Source: Rudanella lutea DSM 19387
GTDB taxonomy: Bacteria; Bacteroidota; Bacteroidia; Cytophagales; Spirosomataceae
Direction: 5' to 3'
DNA: 64,000 bases
NCBI RefSeq assembly: GCF_000383955.1
Contig: NZ_KB913013.1
Span: 2,462,694 to 2,526,693 of the forward strand
Part shown: positions 19,140 through 29,600 of the stretch, piece after piece
Position numbering within the stretch: position 1 is the stretch's first letter
Layout of the letters: each line of letters starts with the position of its first letter
Notes under the pieces: model-generated
The model's database searches: none
What the model was told of the DNA's origin: nothing
The model's input: the letters and a program-made list of their open reading frames with translations, nothing else
Translations under genes and position numbers: made by a program

Positions 19140-20015
19140 TTACTGATAAAGCGTTCCCGCGTTGACGACCGGGCTCACGTTTTTCTCTCCACAAAGTACC
19201 ACGAGCAGGTTGCTCACCATGGCGGCTTTCCGCTCCTCGTCCAGTTGCACCACGTTTTTCTGGGCCAGACGCTCAAGCGCCATTTCGACCATACCCACGG
19301 CCCCGTCCACAATCTGTTTCCGGGCGGCTACCACGGCCGACGCCTGCTGCCGCTGCAACATCGCACCCGCAATTTCGGGAGCGTAGGCCAGGTGGCTGAT
19401 CCGGGCTTCGATGATCGTAACGCCCGCCCGCGACAGCCGCTCGTTCAGCTCGGCTTCCAGTACGTCGTTGATGCGGCCCGAATTGTCGCGCAGGGTGATT
19501 TCGGCACTTTCGTCTTCGGTATTGTCGTAGGCGTGCGAGTTGGCTAAGTGCCGCACGGCCGCTTCCGACTGAATCTGCACAAACAGGGTGTAATCGTCTA
19601 CTTCAAACAGGGCTTTGGCGGTATCGGTCACTTGCCACACCACCACGGCGGCAATGTCGATGGGATTACCCATTTTGTCGTTCACCTTCAGGGTCTGACC
19701 ATTCAGGTTACGGGCGCGGAGGCTGATCTTCTTTTTCGAGTAAAAGGGGTTCACCCACCGCAGTCCATTCTGTCGCATGGTGCCGGTATAATCACCAAAG
19801 AAAGTAGTGACCACGGCTTCGTTGGGATTGATAACGGATAGCCCCGTCAGTAGAATAATACCCGTCAGAAATACCAGAACCGCCAGGGTAATAAACAGCA
19901 CCGGACTACCCGATTGAGCGCCCATCATGAAAATAAAGACAGGTAGTACAAGCAGTAGCAGGCCAACGGCCAGGAGGACATAGCCCGAAATGGAGGATAA
20001 ACTTTTTTCGTTCAT
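19140..20015 (-). CDS. SPFH/band-7 (stomatin-like) membrane protein
   Basis: 291 residues. Two N-terminal hydrophobic helices (about residues 10-32 and 38-60) are followed by the SPFH domain (~62-230; [40 protein letters not shown]) and a helical tail ([21 protein letters not shown]). Such proteins oligomerise at the membrane and organise microdomains or protect proteases and channels. Transcribed together with the Arc-like gene. Confidence 0.88.
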   Translation of the reverse strand: MNEKSLSSISGYVLLAVGLLLLVLPVFIFMMGAQSGSPVLFITLAVLVFLTGIILLTGLSVINPNEAVVTTFFGDYTGTMRQNGLRWVNPFYSKKKISLRARNLNGQTLKVNDKMGNPIDIAAVVVWQVTDTAKALFEVDDYTLFVQIQSEAAVRHLANSHAYDNTEDESAEITLRDNSGRINDVLEAELNERLSRAGVTIIEARISHLAYAPEIAGAMLQRQQASAVVAARKQIVDGAVGMVEMALERLAQKNVVQLDEERKAAMVSNLLVVLCGEKNVSPVVNAGTLYQ

Positions 20016-20183
20016 GGTTTAGAATTGATAGCAAATTGATAGCACAATAGTATAACACAAACGAAAACCGCCCGCCGGGTTTCGGATGGGCGGACGGGGC
20101 AAAGGGCAAGCGGTTGAATGCACCCCGGCAGCCTCTGACTGAAAGACATCAATAAGCAGGATTGGACTTTCGACGTGCTAACC

Positions 20184-20220
20184 TTTTCTATTTCACAGGT
20201 CCTTTCCCATAATCCATTAA
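20184..20220 (+). repeat. Direct repeat, left copy, upstream of the DUF1016 gene
   Basis: This 37-bp stretch matches 21309-21345 at 34 of 37 positions. The last 22 bp (20199-20220) are identical. The right copy is part of the lysS promoter region. The left copy lacks the TTTG that completes the -7 box in the right copy. Confidence 0.85.
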
Positions 20221-20252
20221 CTTCCACCTCCGACTTCCTAACTTGTCACGTT

Positions 20253-21296
20253 ATGGCACAGACCTTACCCGACAATTATGTTCAGCTTCTGGATGAACTG
20301 AAGACCGAAATCCGGCAGGCCCGCTTACGCGCCACAGTTGCCGCCAACGCCGAACTATTGCGGCTTTACTGGCATATTGGCAACGCAATTCTAACTCGTC
20401 TGGACAAGGCGAAATGGGGCGAAAGAGTTACTGCTCAAATCGCTACTGACTTGCAACGCGAATTTCCAGAAATGCAGGGATTGTCTCACCGCAACATTAA
20501 ATATATGCGTCAGTTTGCGGCTGCTTATCCTGATTTTACAATTGGGCAACGGGCCGTTGCCCAATTGCCGTGGTCGCATCACCTAATCTTGCTGGAGAAG
20601 ATAAAACAGCCAGAAACACGCCTGTTCTACATGGCAAAAGCCTCCGAACACGGCTGGTCACGTGATGTACTAAGCTTACAGATCAAGTCGGGTCTGCACG
20701 AGCGGCAGGGCAAGGCGATTACCAATTTCGAGCATCGTTTACCAGCCCCGCAGTCGGATTTGGCCCAGCAGCTGATTAAAGACCCGTATATATTCGACTT
20801 TCTGACCTTGCGGGAAGATTACCAGGAACGCGATTTGGAAGATGCCCTTACGGGCCACATCACCCGGTTTTTACTGGAACTTGGAGCCGGATTTGCGTAT
20901 GTCGGTAAGCAATACCATCTGGAAGTAAGCGATCAGGATTTTTACCTCGACCTTCTCTTTTACCATCTGAAATTGCGCTGCTACGTTGTCATCGAATTGA
21001 AACGCGGTAAGTTCCAGCCAGAATATGCCGGAAAATTGAACTTCTATCTGTCGGTGGTAGATGCCCAACTCAAAACGGAAGCCGACCAGCCAAGCATCGG
21101 CCTGTTGATTTGTCAGGACAAAGATCGGGTAATTGCCGAGTACGCGTTGAAAGACATCAATAAACCGATTGGAATTTCGGCATATCAACTGACCGAAAGC
21201 ATCCCAAAAGAACTGAAAGGCACGTTGCCGACTATTGAAGAGCTGGAGCGTGAGCTTCAATCGACCGGTGTTGCCGCACGAAAAAAAGGAGAGTAA
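20253..21296 (+). CDS. DUF1016 (YhcG-like) PDDEXK nuclease domain protein
   Basis: 347 residues from the ATG at 20253; an in-frame start at 20175 would run through the direct repeat. The N-terminal half (LLDELKTEIRQARLRATVAAN, LLRLYWHIGNAIL) is the DUF1016 helical domain, probably DNA-binding or oligomerising. The C-terminal half is a PD-(D/E)XK fold: DQDFYLDLLFYHLKLRCYVVIELKRGKFQPEYAGKLNFYLSVVD, with catalytic Asp, Glu and Lys in FYLDLLFY and VIELKRG. The family is often mobile and found next to restriction-modification genes, but no partner is present. It is flanked by direct repeats and looks like an insertion in front of lysS. Confidence 0.88.
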   Translation: MAQTLPDNYVQLLDELKTEIRQARLRATVAANAELLRLYWHIGNAILTRLDKAKWGERVTAQIATDLQREFPEMQGLSHRNIKYMRQFAAAYPDFTIGQRAVAQLPWSHHLILLEKIKQPETRLFYMAKASEHGWSRDVLSLQIKSGLHERQGKAITNFEHRLPAPQSDLAQQLIKDPYIFDFLTLREDYQERDLEDALTGHITRFLLELGAGFAYVGKQYHLEVSDQDFYLDLLFYHLKLRCYVVIELKRGKFQPEYAGKLNFYLSVVDAQLKTEADQPSIGLLICQDKDRVIAEYALKDINKPIGISAYQLTESIPKELKGTLPTIEELERELQSTGVAARKKGE

Positions 21297-21308
21297 CACG
21301 GCAACCCG

Positions 21309-21345
21309 TTTTCGATTTCACGCGTCCTTTCCCATAATCCATTAA
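21309..21345 (+). repeat. Direct repeat, right copy, in the lysS promoter region
   Basis: Partner of 20184-20220 (34/37 identical). The DUF1016 gene lies exactly between the two copies. The offset between copies is 1125 bp. Confidence 0.85.
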
Positions 21346-21350
21346 TTTTG
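21343..21350 (+). promoter_or_regulatory. -7 promoter box of lysS
   Basis: TAATTTTG matches the Bacteroidota -7 consensus TAnnTTTG fully, 48 bp before the lysS start. The -33 element is not clear. Confidence 0.55.
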
Positions 21351-21397
21351 CAACTTCATTTACAGGGACATCAGGAAAATCCTGTAAATCATGGTTC

Positions 21398-23182
21398 ATG
21401 ATTTTAAGCGAACAAGAAATCCTCCGCCGAAATAAGCGCGAAGAACTGATGCGAATGGGCATTGACCCCTACCCCGCCGAACTCTTCGACGTTACACACA
21501 CAACGCAGCAACTCCGCGATGCCTTTGCCGACCGCACCGGGGCCGAAACACAGGGCGGCTACGAATCGCACCTCGATTTCGCTAACGATGCCACCTACGG
21601 ACAGGTCCGGTTGGCCGGGCGCCTGATGGGTTTCCGGATTATGGGCAACGCGTCGTTTGCCGAAATGCAGGACTCGGCCGGGCGGCTTCAGCTGTACTTC
21701 CGGCGCGACGACCTCTGCCCCGGCGACGACAAAACGCTGTACAATACGGTCTTTAAAAAACTCCTCGACATTGGCGACATCATCGGTATCGAAGGCCATG
21801 TGTTTACGACCCAAACGGGCGAGTTGTCGGTGTATGTAAAGCAGTTTAAGCTGCTCACCAAATCGCTGCGGCCTCTGCCCGTGGTGAAAGAGGTGGTGAA
21901 CGAAAAAACCGGCGAAAAAGAAACCTACGACGCCTTCACCGACCCCGAGCTGCGCTACCGGCAGCGGTACGTGGATCTGATTGTGAATCCACAAGTTCGC
22001 GACACGTTCATCAAGCGCAGCAAACTGGTTAACTCCATCCGCCAATACCTGACCGACAAAGGGTATCTGGAAGTGGAAACGCCCATTTTGCAGCCCATTC
22101 ACGGAGGGGCAGCCGCCCGCCCGTTCATGACCCACCACAACACGCTCGATATGACGCTCTACTTGCGCATTGCCAACGAGCTGTACCTGAAGCGGTTGAT
22201 TGTAGGTGGCTACGACGGCGTGTTTGAGTTTGCCAAAGACTTCCGCAACGAGGGCATGGACCGGACGCACAACCCCGAGTTCACGCAGGTGGAGTTTTAC
22301 GTGGCCTACAAAGACTACAACTGGATGATGGACACCATCGAGGAGATGGTGGAAAAAGTGGCCATCGACGTGACCGGCACTACCAAAGTACCCGTTGGCC
22401 CGAACGTGATTGATTTCAAGCGTCCCTGGAAACGCCTGACGATGTTCGAAGCCATTCAGGAGTTCACGGGTGTAGATGTGTCGGCAATGGACGAAGATGC
22501 CCTGCGGCAGGTAGCCGAAAGCCGGGGAATCAAAACGGACTCATCGATGGGTAAGTCGAAGTTGATCGACGAGATTTTCGGGGAAGCCTGCGAGCCCAAC
22601 CTGATCCAGCCGACCTTCATCACCGACTACCCCGTCGAGATGTCGCCCCTGACCAAGAAACACCGGAGCAAACCGGGTCTGGTGGAGCGTTTCGAGGCTA
22701 TTTGTAACGGAAAAGAAATTGCCAACGCTTATTCCGAACTCAACGATCCGCTCGATCAGCGCGCCCGTTTTGAGGAGCAACTCGAACTCGCCAAGCGGGG
22801 CGACGACGAAGCGATGGCCATGGACGAAGACTTCCTCCGCGCCCTGGAGTACGGCATGCCGCCCACGGCGGGCGTTGGGCTGGGTATCGACCGGCTCACG
22901 ATGATCATGACCAATCAGCCGAGCATTCAGGAGGTTCTGTTCTTCCCGCAGATGCGCCCCGAAAAGAAAGCCGAAGTCTCAACGGAAGCCGATTTTGTGG
23001 CAGCTGGCGTACCGGCCGAATGGGTACCCGCCATTCAGCAACTGGGCTTCATGACGGTAGCTCAGCTGAAAGCGGCCAACCCTAACAAATTGTTCAACGA
23101 CCTGGGTGGTGTCCGCAAAAAACTCAAAATGACCGACGTTCCGATGCCCAAAGTTGAGGAGGTGAAGGCGTGGGTTGAATAA
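21398..23182 (+). CDS. lysS: Lysyl-tRNA synthetase, class II, with C-terminal extension
   Basis: 594 residues. An OB-fold anticodon-binding domain (~55-165) is followed by the class II catalytic core. Motif 2 is [17 protein letters not shown] and motif 3 is [15 protein letters not shown]. The core ends near [10 protein letters not shown] (~residue 525). The enzyme charges tRNA-Lys. Typical bacterial LysS ends there; this one has about 65-70 extra residues ([19 protein letters not shown] ... [19 protein letters not shown]) that look like a helix-hairpin-helix type module. Expressed from its own promoter, with the DUF1016 gene wedged directly upstream. Confidence 0.97.
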   Translation: MILSEQEILRRNKREELMRMGIDPYPAELFDVTHTTQQLRDAFADRTGAETQGGYESHLDFANDATYGQVRLAGRLMGFRIMGNASFAEMQDSAGRLQLYFRRDDLCPGDDKTLYNTVFKKLLDIGDIIGIEGHVFTTQTGELSVYVKQFKLLTKSLRPLPVVKEVVNEKTGEKETYDAFTDPELRYRQRYVDLIVNPQVRDTFIKRSKLVNSIRQYLTDKGYLEVETPILQPIHGGAAARPFMTHHNTLDMTLYLRIANELYLKRLIVGGYDGVFEFAKDFRNEGMDRTHNPEFTQVEFYVAYKDYNWMMDTIEEMVEKVAIDVTGTTKVPVGPNVIDFKRPWKRLTMFEAIQEFTGVDVSAMDEDALRQVAESRGIKTDSSMGKSKLIDEIFGEACEPNLIQPTFITDYPVEMSPLTKKHRSKPGLVERFEAICNGKEIANAYSELNDPLDQRARFEEQLELAKRGDDEAMAMDEDFLRALEYGMPPTAGVGLGIDRLTMIMTNQPSIQEVLFFPQMRPEKKAEVSTEADFVAAGVPAEWVPAIQQLGFMTVAQLKAANPNKLFNDLGGVRKKLKMTDVPMPKVEEVKAWVE

Positions 23183-23184
23183 AG

Positions 23185-23270
23185 GTGAAAGAGCGAATGA
23201 GTGAAAGAGCGAGGTTCGGTATTCCAACTACCGCTTAACCCATCACTCTTTCACTCATTCGCTCTTTCAC
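23185..23270. repeat. Intergenic inverted repeat made of 8-bp units (GTGAAAGA)
   Basis: A perfect 25-bp inverted match joins 23185-23209 and 23246-23270. The arms are built from G(T/C)GAA(A/T)GA octamers. It lies between the convergent lysS and DUF2231 genes, where a bidirectional terminator is expected. Confidence 0.85.
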
Positions 23271-23277
23271 TCTTTAC

Positions 23278-23793
23278 TTATCGTACCGCATTCACCACCG
23301 GGTGTGCGCCCGACGCCCGGCGGTCAGAAAGCGAGTTCGGCGCGTTCAGATTAGCGCCATCGTCCACACCAACCCCCAGCCGGTCGACTAGCTCGCCCCC
23401 GAGCCAGCCCGTCACACCTGCAATAGCAAACGCCACAAACGACAGGCCCAGGGCAACCGTCGAAGGCAGATAACCGGGCTCATCGCGCCGGAACAGCCAA
23501 CTGCCCGCAAATAGCAGTAGTACCACCACATTGCCCAGCCCATGGGCCAGTCCTACCCGCTTGGCGCGGGTACCCGCCGGAATAGCCGACCAGTCGATCC
23601 AGCCCGGCACAGCCGCTACCAAACCCCCAAGTAAGCCGCCTACGAGCGTCCAGAACGACACCAGCGTAAACGAGGCCGTGTTGGTGAGCAGATACACAAT
23701 ATCAAAAATCACCGAGGCCGAGAGCAGCCCCAGCGGAAACACGATCAGAATAGGGTGAATTGGGTGCCCCAATACCTTTGCCTTGCTTTCCAT
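23278..23793 (-). CDS. DUF2231 domain membrane protein
   Basis: 171 residues. It begins with the family signature KVLGHPIHPILIVFPLGLL and has four hydrophobic segments (~15-35, 42-62, 85-100, 115-135), giving a small inner-membrane protein. Its tail after residue ~140 (LGVGVDDGANLNAPNSLSD) is soluble. The DUF2231 family is sometimes tied to heme or redox proteins; no such partner is here. Confidence 0.85.
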   Translation of the reverse strand: MESKAKVLGHPIHPILIVFPLGLLSASVIFDIVYLLTNTASFTLVSFWTLVGGLLGGLVAAVPGWIDWSAIPAGTRAKRVGLAHGLGNVVVLLLFAGSWLFRRDEPGYLPSTVALGLSFVAFAIAGVTGWLGGELVDRLGVGVDDGANLNAPNSLSDRRASGAHPVVNAVR

Positions 23794-23957
23794 AGTTGTT
23801 GAGTGCGTTTATGTAGCTCGATAACAGACCCAAAGGCCGTTTGTTCGATTAACCCGCCCGCCAGTAACGGAGTGGCCAACCATTTACCCGTCCCGGTGTT
23901 TTGAGGATACCGCTACCCACCGGGTAGTTTGCAGCTACCCGAACTGTGCCACAACGT

Positions 23958-25289
23958 ATGAAACGCTTTCTTCAAATTCTGCCACTTCTGAGCCTTCTGG
24001 CACTGACCGAGGCCTGTACCTCATCGGGGCCCGCCGGTGGTATTTTCAAATCAACCTCGCCACACGACCAGTACGCCCGCTCCCTCACCGAAGCCCGGCT
24101 CAACCGAACCGCCCTCGGCCGCGACTGGGTAGCCGCGGGCGAACGTGCCCTTCGCGATTCGCTCCGAATATCGGTGCCGTACCGCGAAAGCGGCTATTTC
24201 TCGGCCAACCGCCCGTTTGCCGTGGGTTATCAGATCAACGCCCAACGCGGAGATCGGCTTATTATTCGGGTCGAGGTGCAGGGGCAGCCCGATACGCAGG
24301 TGTTTATCGACGTATTTAGCCTCGACGAGCAGAAACGACCCGACCGGGCGGTATCGGCCAGAGCCGACACCAACGTGCTTACGTGGGAGCCCCGCCGGTC
24401 TCGACCGCACCTGATTCGGATTCAGCCCGAACTGCTCCGGTCAGGGCGGTACACCATTTCGGTCACGCGCGAGCCCGTACTCAGCTTCCCCGTGCAGGGA
24501 CTCGACAGCCGACAGATCAGCAGTTATTTTGGCGTGCCGCGCGACGGCGGTCGGCGTCGGCACGAAGGGGTAGATATTTTCGCCCCCAGAGGTACACCCG
24601 TTTTGGCCGGGTCTGATGGGCTTATTACGCGGGTAGGCGTCAATCAGCTGGGGGGCAACATCGTTTTCCTCTCCGACAACGCCCGCAATCAGAACCTTTA
24701 CTACGCCCACCTCGACCGTTGGAACGTAACCGATGGGCAGCGTGTGTCGGTCGGTGATACCGTCGGGTTTGTGGGCAATACCGGCAACGCCCGCACCACA
24801 GCTCCGCACCTGCACTTCGGTATTTATACGTTTGGCGAAGGCGCCGTTGACCCGCTCCCGTATATCAGGCGGGGCAGCGGTCCGGCCCGGCAGGCCTTAC
24901 TCAACCCCGACCGTCTGGGCGACTCCGTACGGGTAGGCACTACGCGGGCGCTTATACGTACGGCCCCCAAACCCGATGCACCGGTAGTAGAAGAACTCAC
25001 CCGCTCGGCCCTGCTGACCCTGCTCGGCGGCACCACCGAATGGCTCCGGGTCGAACTGCCCGACAGCCGGGTGGGGTACGTAGCAAATAGCACGGTTGAA
25101 CGGGCGGCTAAACCGTTGCGTCGGCTCACCTTACCCCGCCCGGCCCCCCTCCTCGACCGGGCGCATCCGCAGGGAGGGGTTATCGTGGAATTAGCCACCA
25201 ACACCGTTGTCGACGTACTCGGCCTAACCGACACCCATCAGCTTGTCAGGCTTGCCGGGGGTCTTACAGGCTGGGTCGAACGGTTCTGA
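23958..25289 (+). CDS. M23 (LytM) peptidase lipoprotein with C-terminal SH3-like domains
   Basis: 443 residues from the ATG at 23958; a GTG 12 bp earlier is in frame but less likely. A lipoprotein-like signal ends near ALTEAC (lipobox not perfect). A beta-rich N-terminal region (~70-180) precedes the LytM domain (~190-320), which has the zinc ligands in RRHEGVDIFAPRGTP and the HLHFG motif. Two SH3b-like repeats follow, each ending in a GYVANS or GWVERF type strand. It should cleave peptidoglycan cross-links or regulate amidases at the envelope. Stands alone. Confidence 0.9.
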   Translation: MKRFLQILPLLSLLALTEACTSSGPAGGIFKSTSPHDQYARSLTEARLNRTALGRDWVAAGERALRDSLRISVPYRESGYFSANRPFAVGYQINAQRGDRLIIRVEVQGQPDTQVFIDVFSLDEQKRPDRAVSARADTNVLTWEPRRSRPHLIRIQPELLRSGRYTISVTREPVLSFPVQGLDSRQISSYFGVPRDGGRRRHEGVDIFAPRGTPVLAGSDGLITRVGVNQLGGNIVFLSDNARNQNLYYAHLDRWNVTDGQRVSVGDTVGFVGNTGNARTTAPHLHFGIYTFGEGAVDPLPYIRRGSGPARQALLNPDRLGDSVRVGTTRALIRTAPKPDAPVVEELTRSALLTLLGGTTEWLRVELPDSRVGYVANSTVERAAKPLRRLTLPRPAPLLDRAHPQGGVIVELATNTVVDVLGLTDTHQLVRLAGGLTGWVERF

Positions 25290-25435
25290 ACGGGGCAACT
25301 AAACTACATAAAGTGGCGTTTTGGCTACTTCAATGTATTTTCCAGGAAATAAAGTGTTATGAAATGGCCTGATTTTTGCGAAACGGCTCCCCTCTTATTC
25401 GCGTACATTTCTCGCCCTGACAAAAAGAATACCAG

Positions 25436-25684
25436 CTACCGCAAGGCGGTGTCGGGGCGGGTTTCCCAGCTGGTATCGGGTGGGCTGGGCATTTGCCGGA
25501 TCTGACTCCGCAGGATCTGCAACTGATTATCCTTATCGGCTAACTTCTGCCTAAGGTCCTGAATTTCGCCCTGATACTGCTGATCGCGGTTATAGGACAC
25601 GTACAACAGCCCCATCAATCCCAGCAAAAGGACGACGATTGCCATTAGTAACGACCATACAATTCCACGATTACCTGATGCCAT
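25436..25684 (-). CDS. Small membrane-anchored coiled-coil protein
   Basis: 82 residues. One transmembrane helix (IVWSLLMAIVVLLLGLMGLL, residues ~8-28) is followed by a heptad-rich coiled coil (QYQGEIQDLRQKLADKDNQL, then QILRSQIRQ). The layout resembles FtsB/FtsL-type or phage-shock-type single-pass proteins, but no family is recognised. It lies about 110 bp downstream of a terminator that closes the DUF4136 gene. Confidence 0.6.
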   Translation of the reverse strand: MASGNRGIVWSLLMAIVVLLLGLMGLLYVSYNRDQQYQGEIQDLRQKLADKDNQLQILRSQIRQMPSPPDTSWETRPDTALR

Positions 25685-25724
25685 TTGGGCTTAATAAGTA
25701 TGCAAGATAATGAAACCACAAGGC

Positions 25725-25758
25725 ACAAAAAATCCCTGGTTCGGATCAACCAGGGATT
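25725..25758 (-). terminator. Rho-independent terminator of the DUF4136 gene
   Basis: An 11-bp stem (25731-25741 with 25748-25758) has a six-base loop. On the minus strand it is followed by six T. It lies about 90 bp after the stop of the gene at 25847-26422. Confidence 0.8.
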
Positions 25759-25846
25759 CTTACAATTGGTGTTCCAAACTAAGCAGTGCTATTAATACTT
25801 GAATAATTGTTCAGATTTTTCTGACCACTTGTTCAAGTATTTCCAC

Positions 25847-26422
25847 TTACCGTTGGGCGCCGTAGTCCTGTCCGGCGCTCTCCGGGAAGTTTTTCATGAT
25901 ACTGGTCACCGTTTCGCGGAAAGCGGCATCGCGCTCACGCTCTTTCCGGCGGTTGTTCAGCTGACCGGTTGCCCAGCCCTGCCAGATAATGTCGTTGGTA
26001 CGGGCGTCGTACACATTGACCACAACCCGGTTTTCTTCATATTGGCGCGAATACACCTGGTTAGGGTAGCCCCAACCACCCCAGCCAAAACCCCACGGAC
26101 TCATGGTGTTGTTAGACTGAATCTGCTGCCGGTCGCGCGAGTCGGTAAAGAACCGTACGACCAGATCGGCCTCTCCACTTTCAACGGGTTTGTACCCGCG
26201 GCCCTTCAGCGACTGATCGAGGGCGTCGGCAATCCGACGCTGGTTCAGGTTGCTGCCCACAATAGGGTCGGCATTACGCTGCCGGTCGGCCTCAATGCGG
26301 TAGGTAGCAAACTGGCGAACGTTCACTTTAGGGTCATAATCGTAACGAACGGTAACGGCGGGCGCACAGGCAACCATCGTTCCGGCTACGAACAGACTGG
26401 CAATTATGGCTTTGATTTTCAT
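25847..26422 (-). CDS. DUF4136 lipoprotein
   Basis: 191 residues. A lipoprotein signal has the lipobox GTMVAC near residue 19. The DUF4136 domain follows: VTVRYDYDPKVNVRQFATYR, then ADALDQSLKGRGYKPVESGEADLVVRF, then NVYDARTNDIIWQGWATG. The family is a periplasmic or outer-membrane lipoprotein of unknown function, common in Bacteroidota and Proteobacteria. It is monocistronic with its own terminator. Confidence 0.88.
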   Translation of the reverse strand: MKIKAIIASLFVAGTMVACAPAVTVRYDYDPKVNVRQFATYRIEADRQRNADPIVGSNLNQRRIADALDQSLKGRGYKPVESGEADLVVRFFTDSRDRQQIQSNNTMSPWGFGWGGWGYPNQVYSRQYEENRVVVNVYDARTNDIIWQGWATGQLNNRRKERERDAAFRETVTSIMKNFPESAGQDYGAQR

Positions 26423-26639
26423 GTTATAAACAACTTTGCTGGGTCATTAACCAACTACAAAACGAAGAAAAAGGCTCTTGTTGTATAGGTTACCTTAATA
26501 ACGAAACCGGTGTTGCAGAAGTTCGGTTTTTAAGCCTGAATCCGCAAGCCCACCTGACCAATAAACTACTAACAGCCAGAACCTTACCCATCAATAGACA
26601 AAACACAAATTTACACCCCTGTTAAGGAATGTTAAAACA

Positions 26640-29600
26640 CTATCGGCCCACAACCGGCACCGGAAACAAGACCTGAAACGTGGCTCCCCCGTCTGTAACC
26701 CCCTTTGCTCTGACGTAGCCGTGATGGTTCTCGACTACCTTCTGCACAATGGCCAGCCCAATACCGGTACCCTCGTAGCTCGTTCGGCTATGCAACCGCT
26801 GAAATACCTGAAATATTCGGTCGGCATGCTGCGGATCGAAACCAATTCCGTTGTCGCTTACCTCGATAAGGTGGTACAAACGGCTGGCATCGACAACAGG
26901 GGCCAGGCCGTCGGTATCGCGACCGACAACCTGCCGGGCGGTAATCCGCACCACCGGGGTACCATCGGCTTTGGTGAACTTGAGCGCATTGGCAATCAGA
27001 TTCTGAAAGAGCTGCCGCAACTGCGAGGCATCGCCGTGAAGAGTTGGGAGCGGATCCACGTACACCGTGGCTTTTTTCTCGTCGAGTGCTCGTTCGAGGT
27101 CGCTCAACACGCCCTCAACCAGCAGATTCAGGTCGACGGGTTCGGTGGTTTCGCGTTTGGTAGCCAGCCGCGAATAAGTCAACACATCTTTGATGAGCAC
27201 CTGCATTCGGGCGGCCGCCGACTGCATCCGCCGAATCAGATCAGCTCCGTTTTCACCCAGTTGATCGGCATACTGAGCCTGGACAATATCCCCGAAACCA
27301 ACAATTTTCCGCAGCGGCTCCTGCAAATCATGGCTGGCCACATAGGCAAACTGTTCCAGATTCTGATTCGAGCGCTGCAAGTCGCCCACCAGGGTTTCGA
27401 GTTGCTGTTGTAACTGCTTGAGCGGAGTGTAATCGGCAAAAGTGACAAGCACATCGTCACCTGCTTTGGTGGCCATAATGTCGAACCAGGCATCAATACC
27501 ATCGGTCTCGTAGTGGAAATCGAATCGTTCCTGAAGGCCGGTTTCGTAGACGCGCCGATACGCATCAAACAAACCATTTTTCTGATAACCGGGAAACCAC
27601 TCACTTCCGAGACCTCCAATAAGAATGTCTGGCTCCTGCCCGATGTACGACGCCAGACGCCGATTGGCGACCCTGAACCGGAAATCGACCAGCTCACCCG
27701 CATCGTTGCGTGCGGGACTAAACAGGAAAATACCCGTTTGCGACGTATCGATCACCGTTTGCAGCTCCGCTGCGGCTTCTTCGATGCGCAATTCGGCCTG
27801 TTTGCGGCTGCTGATGTCCCGCACCGACACCACGACTCCATCGCTCAATTTAACGGCCGTGACATCGAACCACTTCTCAACCTGATTAGTCTGCTGGCGA
27901 ATTTCCTGATGAAACGGTTCGCCTGTTTCGATAACCCGGCAATAGGTCATGAACAGATTCGGTTGCGCGCTGGGGTACCGTTGCAGATACGTAGTCCGGT
28001 TGATATCGTAAGCCGGACTGCCAAACATTTCGTGCGCCGTTGAATTAACATGGGTGTAACGGAGGTCGCGAATGGTGCCGTCGGGCTCCCGAATGGCTTC
28101 AAATACCAGAATAGCGTCCTGCGATGCGTTCAAAACGCCATCGAGCAGGGTGCGTTGCCGGTCTTTTTCCAGAGCCGCCTGCTTGCGCTGGGTAATATTG
28201 ATCCCTGTTACGACACACCCATCCCCCAACTTGGCCACCGCCGTCTCGTACCAGACTTTTACATCCGGGTAATAGTGTTCCGTTCGGACGGGCTTCCCCG
28301 TTTCAATGACCTGAGCATACACATTGAACTGCCCGGTGGTTCGTGAGGTAGGCAAAAACTCCAGTAGTGTTTTTCCCACGGGGTCGGTGTCGTACGCGTT
28401 CAGCACATCGCGCTGAGCGGCCGCATTGGCCAGCTTTAGCCGCAGATCAATAATTCCACCCGCATCGTCGCGTATGGCTTCGTATACAAACACGTTGTTG
28501 AGCGAGTTATCAAGCACGCTCTGGAGCAGGCTTTTCTGACGCGCCACCTCGGCGTTGGCCTCCTGAATCTGGCTTATATCGTTGAACGTAGTGACAAATC
28601 CATCATCGAACTTAGCCACCCCCACATCGAACCAGCCTCCCTGCGCCGGTAATTCGATCTGTAGCCGCTCAGGCGTACCCGTTTGGGTGACCCGGCGGTA
28701 TACCGAAAACAACCCTGCTTCAACCAGCCCCGGCACGTGCGGGAGCAACCGCTGCCCACGCATGTCGCCCACGAAACCGAATACGCGGGCCGCTTCGGAG
28801 TTGTAGCGAACGAGCGTATAATCCACAATTTCGCCCTCCTCCCGGATAGCTTCAAATGCGGCCACCCCACTGAGCGACGCGTTCATGATGCTGTCGAGCT
28901 GGAGCCGCTGCTGTTCATTGAGCAGGGCACTTTCTTTGCCCTCGGTTATATCATTGAACGTAATCACGAAGCCGTTACCCAGCTTCACCACCACCATATC
29001 GTACCACAACAGCCGGTCACCAGCCGGAAAAGGCGTCTCGAATCGGTTGGGGTGCCCCGTTTCCACAACGCGCACAAACTTGTCGAACAACCCCGACTCT
29101 TTCACCCCCGGAATCTGCTCGATCATGGGCTTCCCCACCACGTTTTCCGACAAACTGAGCATTTGGCGGGCAGCATTGTTGAGCCGCACAAACCGGAAGT
29201 CGGTAATAGTACCCTGCTCATCTGTAATGGCCTCGTAGGTGATAATGCCGTTGAGCGAGGCCTCCAGAATACCACTGAGCAACTCCGTCAGACTGAGCGA
29301 CTCATCAGGTCCGGTTTGGGCTACCTCCTTAATGAGCACCAACACCCCATCGCCCAGTCGGCTTCGGGTAACCCGTACAATCTGATGAAGGCCCGGATGC
29401 AACAAATCGAACTCCTCAACTTCGCCCGTTTGCAGCAACGACGCGTGCTGCCGAAACTGGGGCTGAAACATCGCCTGCCGACCGGGTTCATCGCCCAGCA
29501 GCTGCGCCCCCCAGCCGGCCTGAAATAAACCTTCGGCAATGAGTTTGCCTCCTTTTTCGTTGCCCGCCGTCAGCCGAAAATCCACCAGTTGGTGTTGGCT

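Noticed and set aside
21404-22270. 288-codon open frame opposite lysS
   Set aside because: It is antisense to a highly conserved essential gene and has no family likeness.
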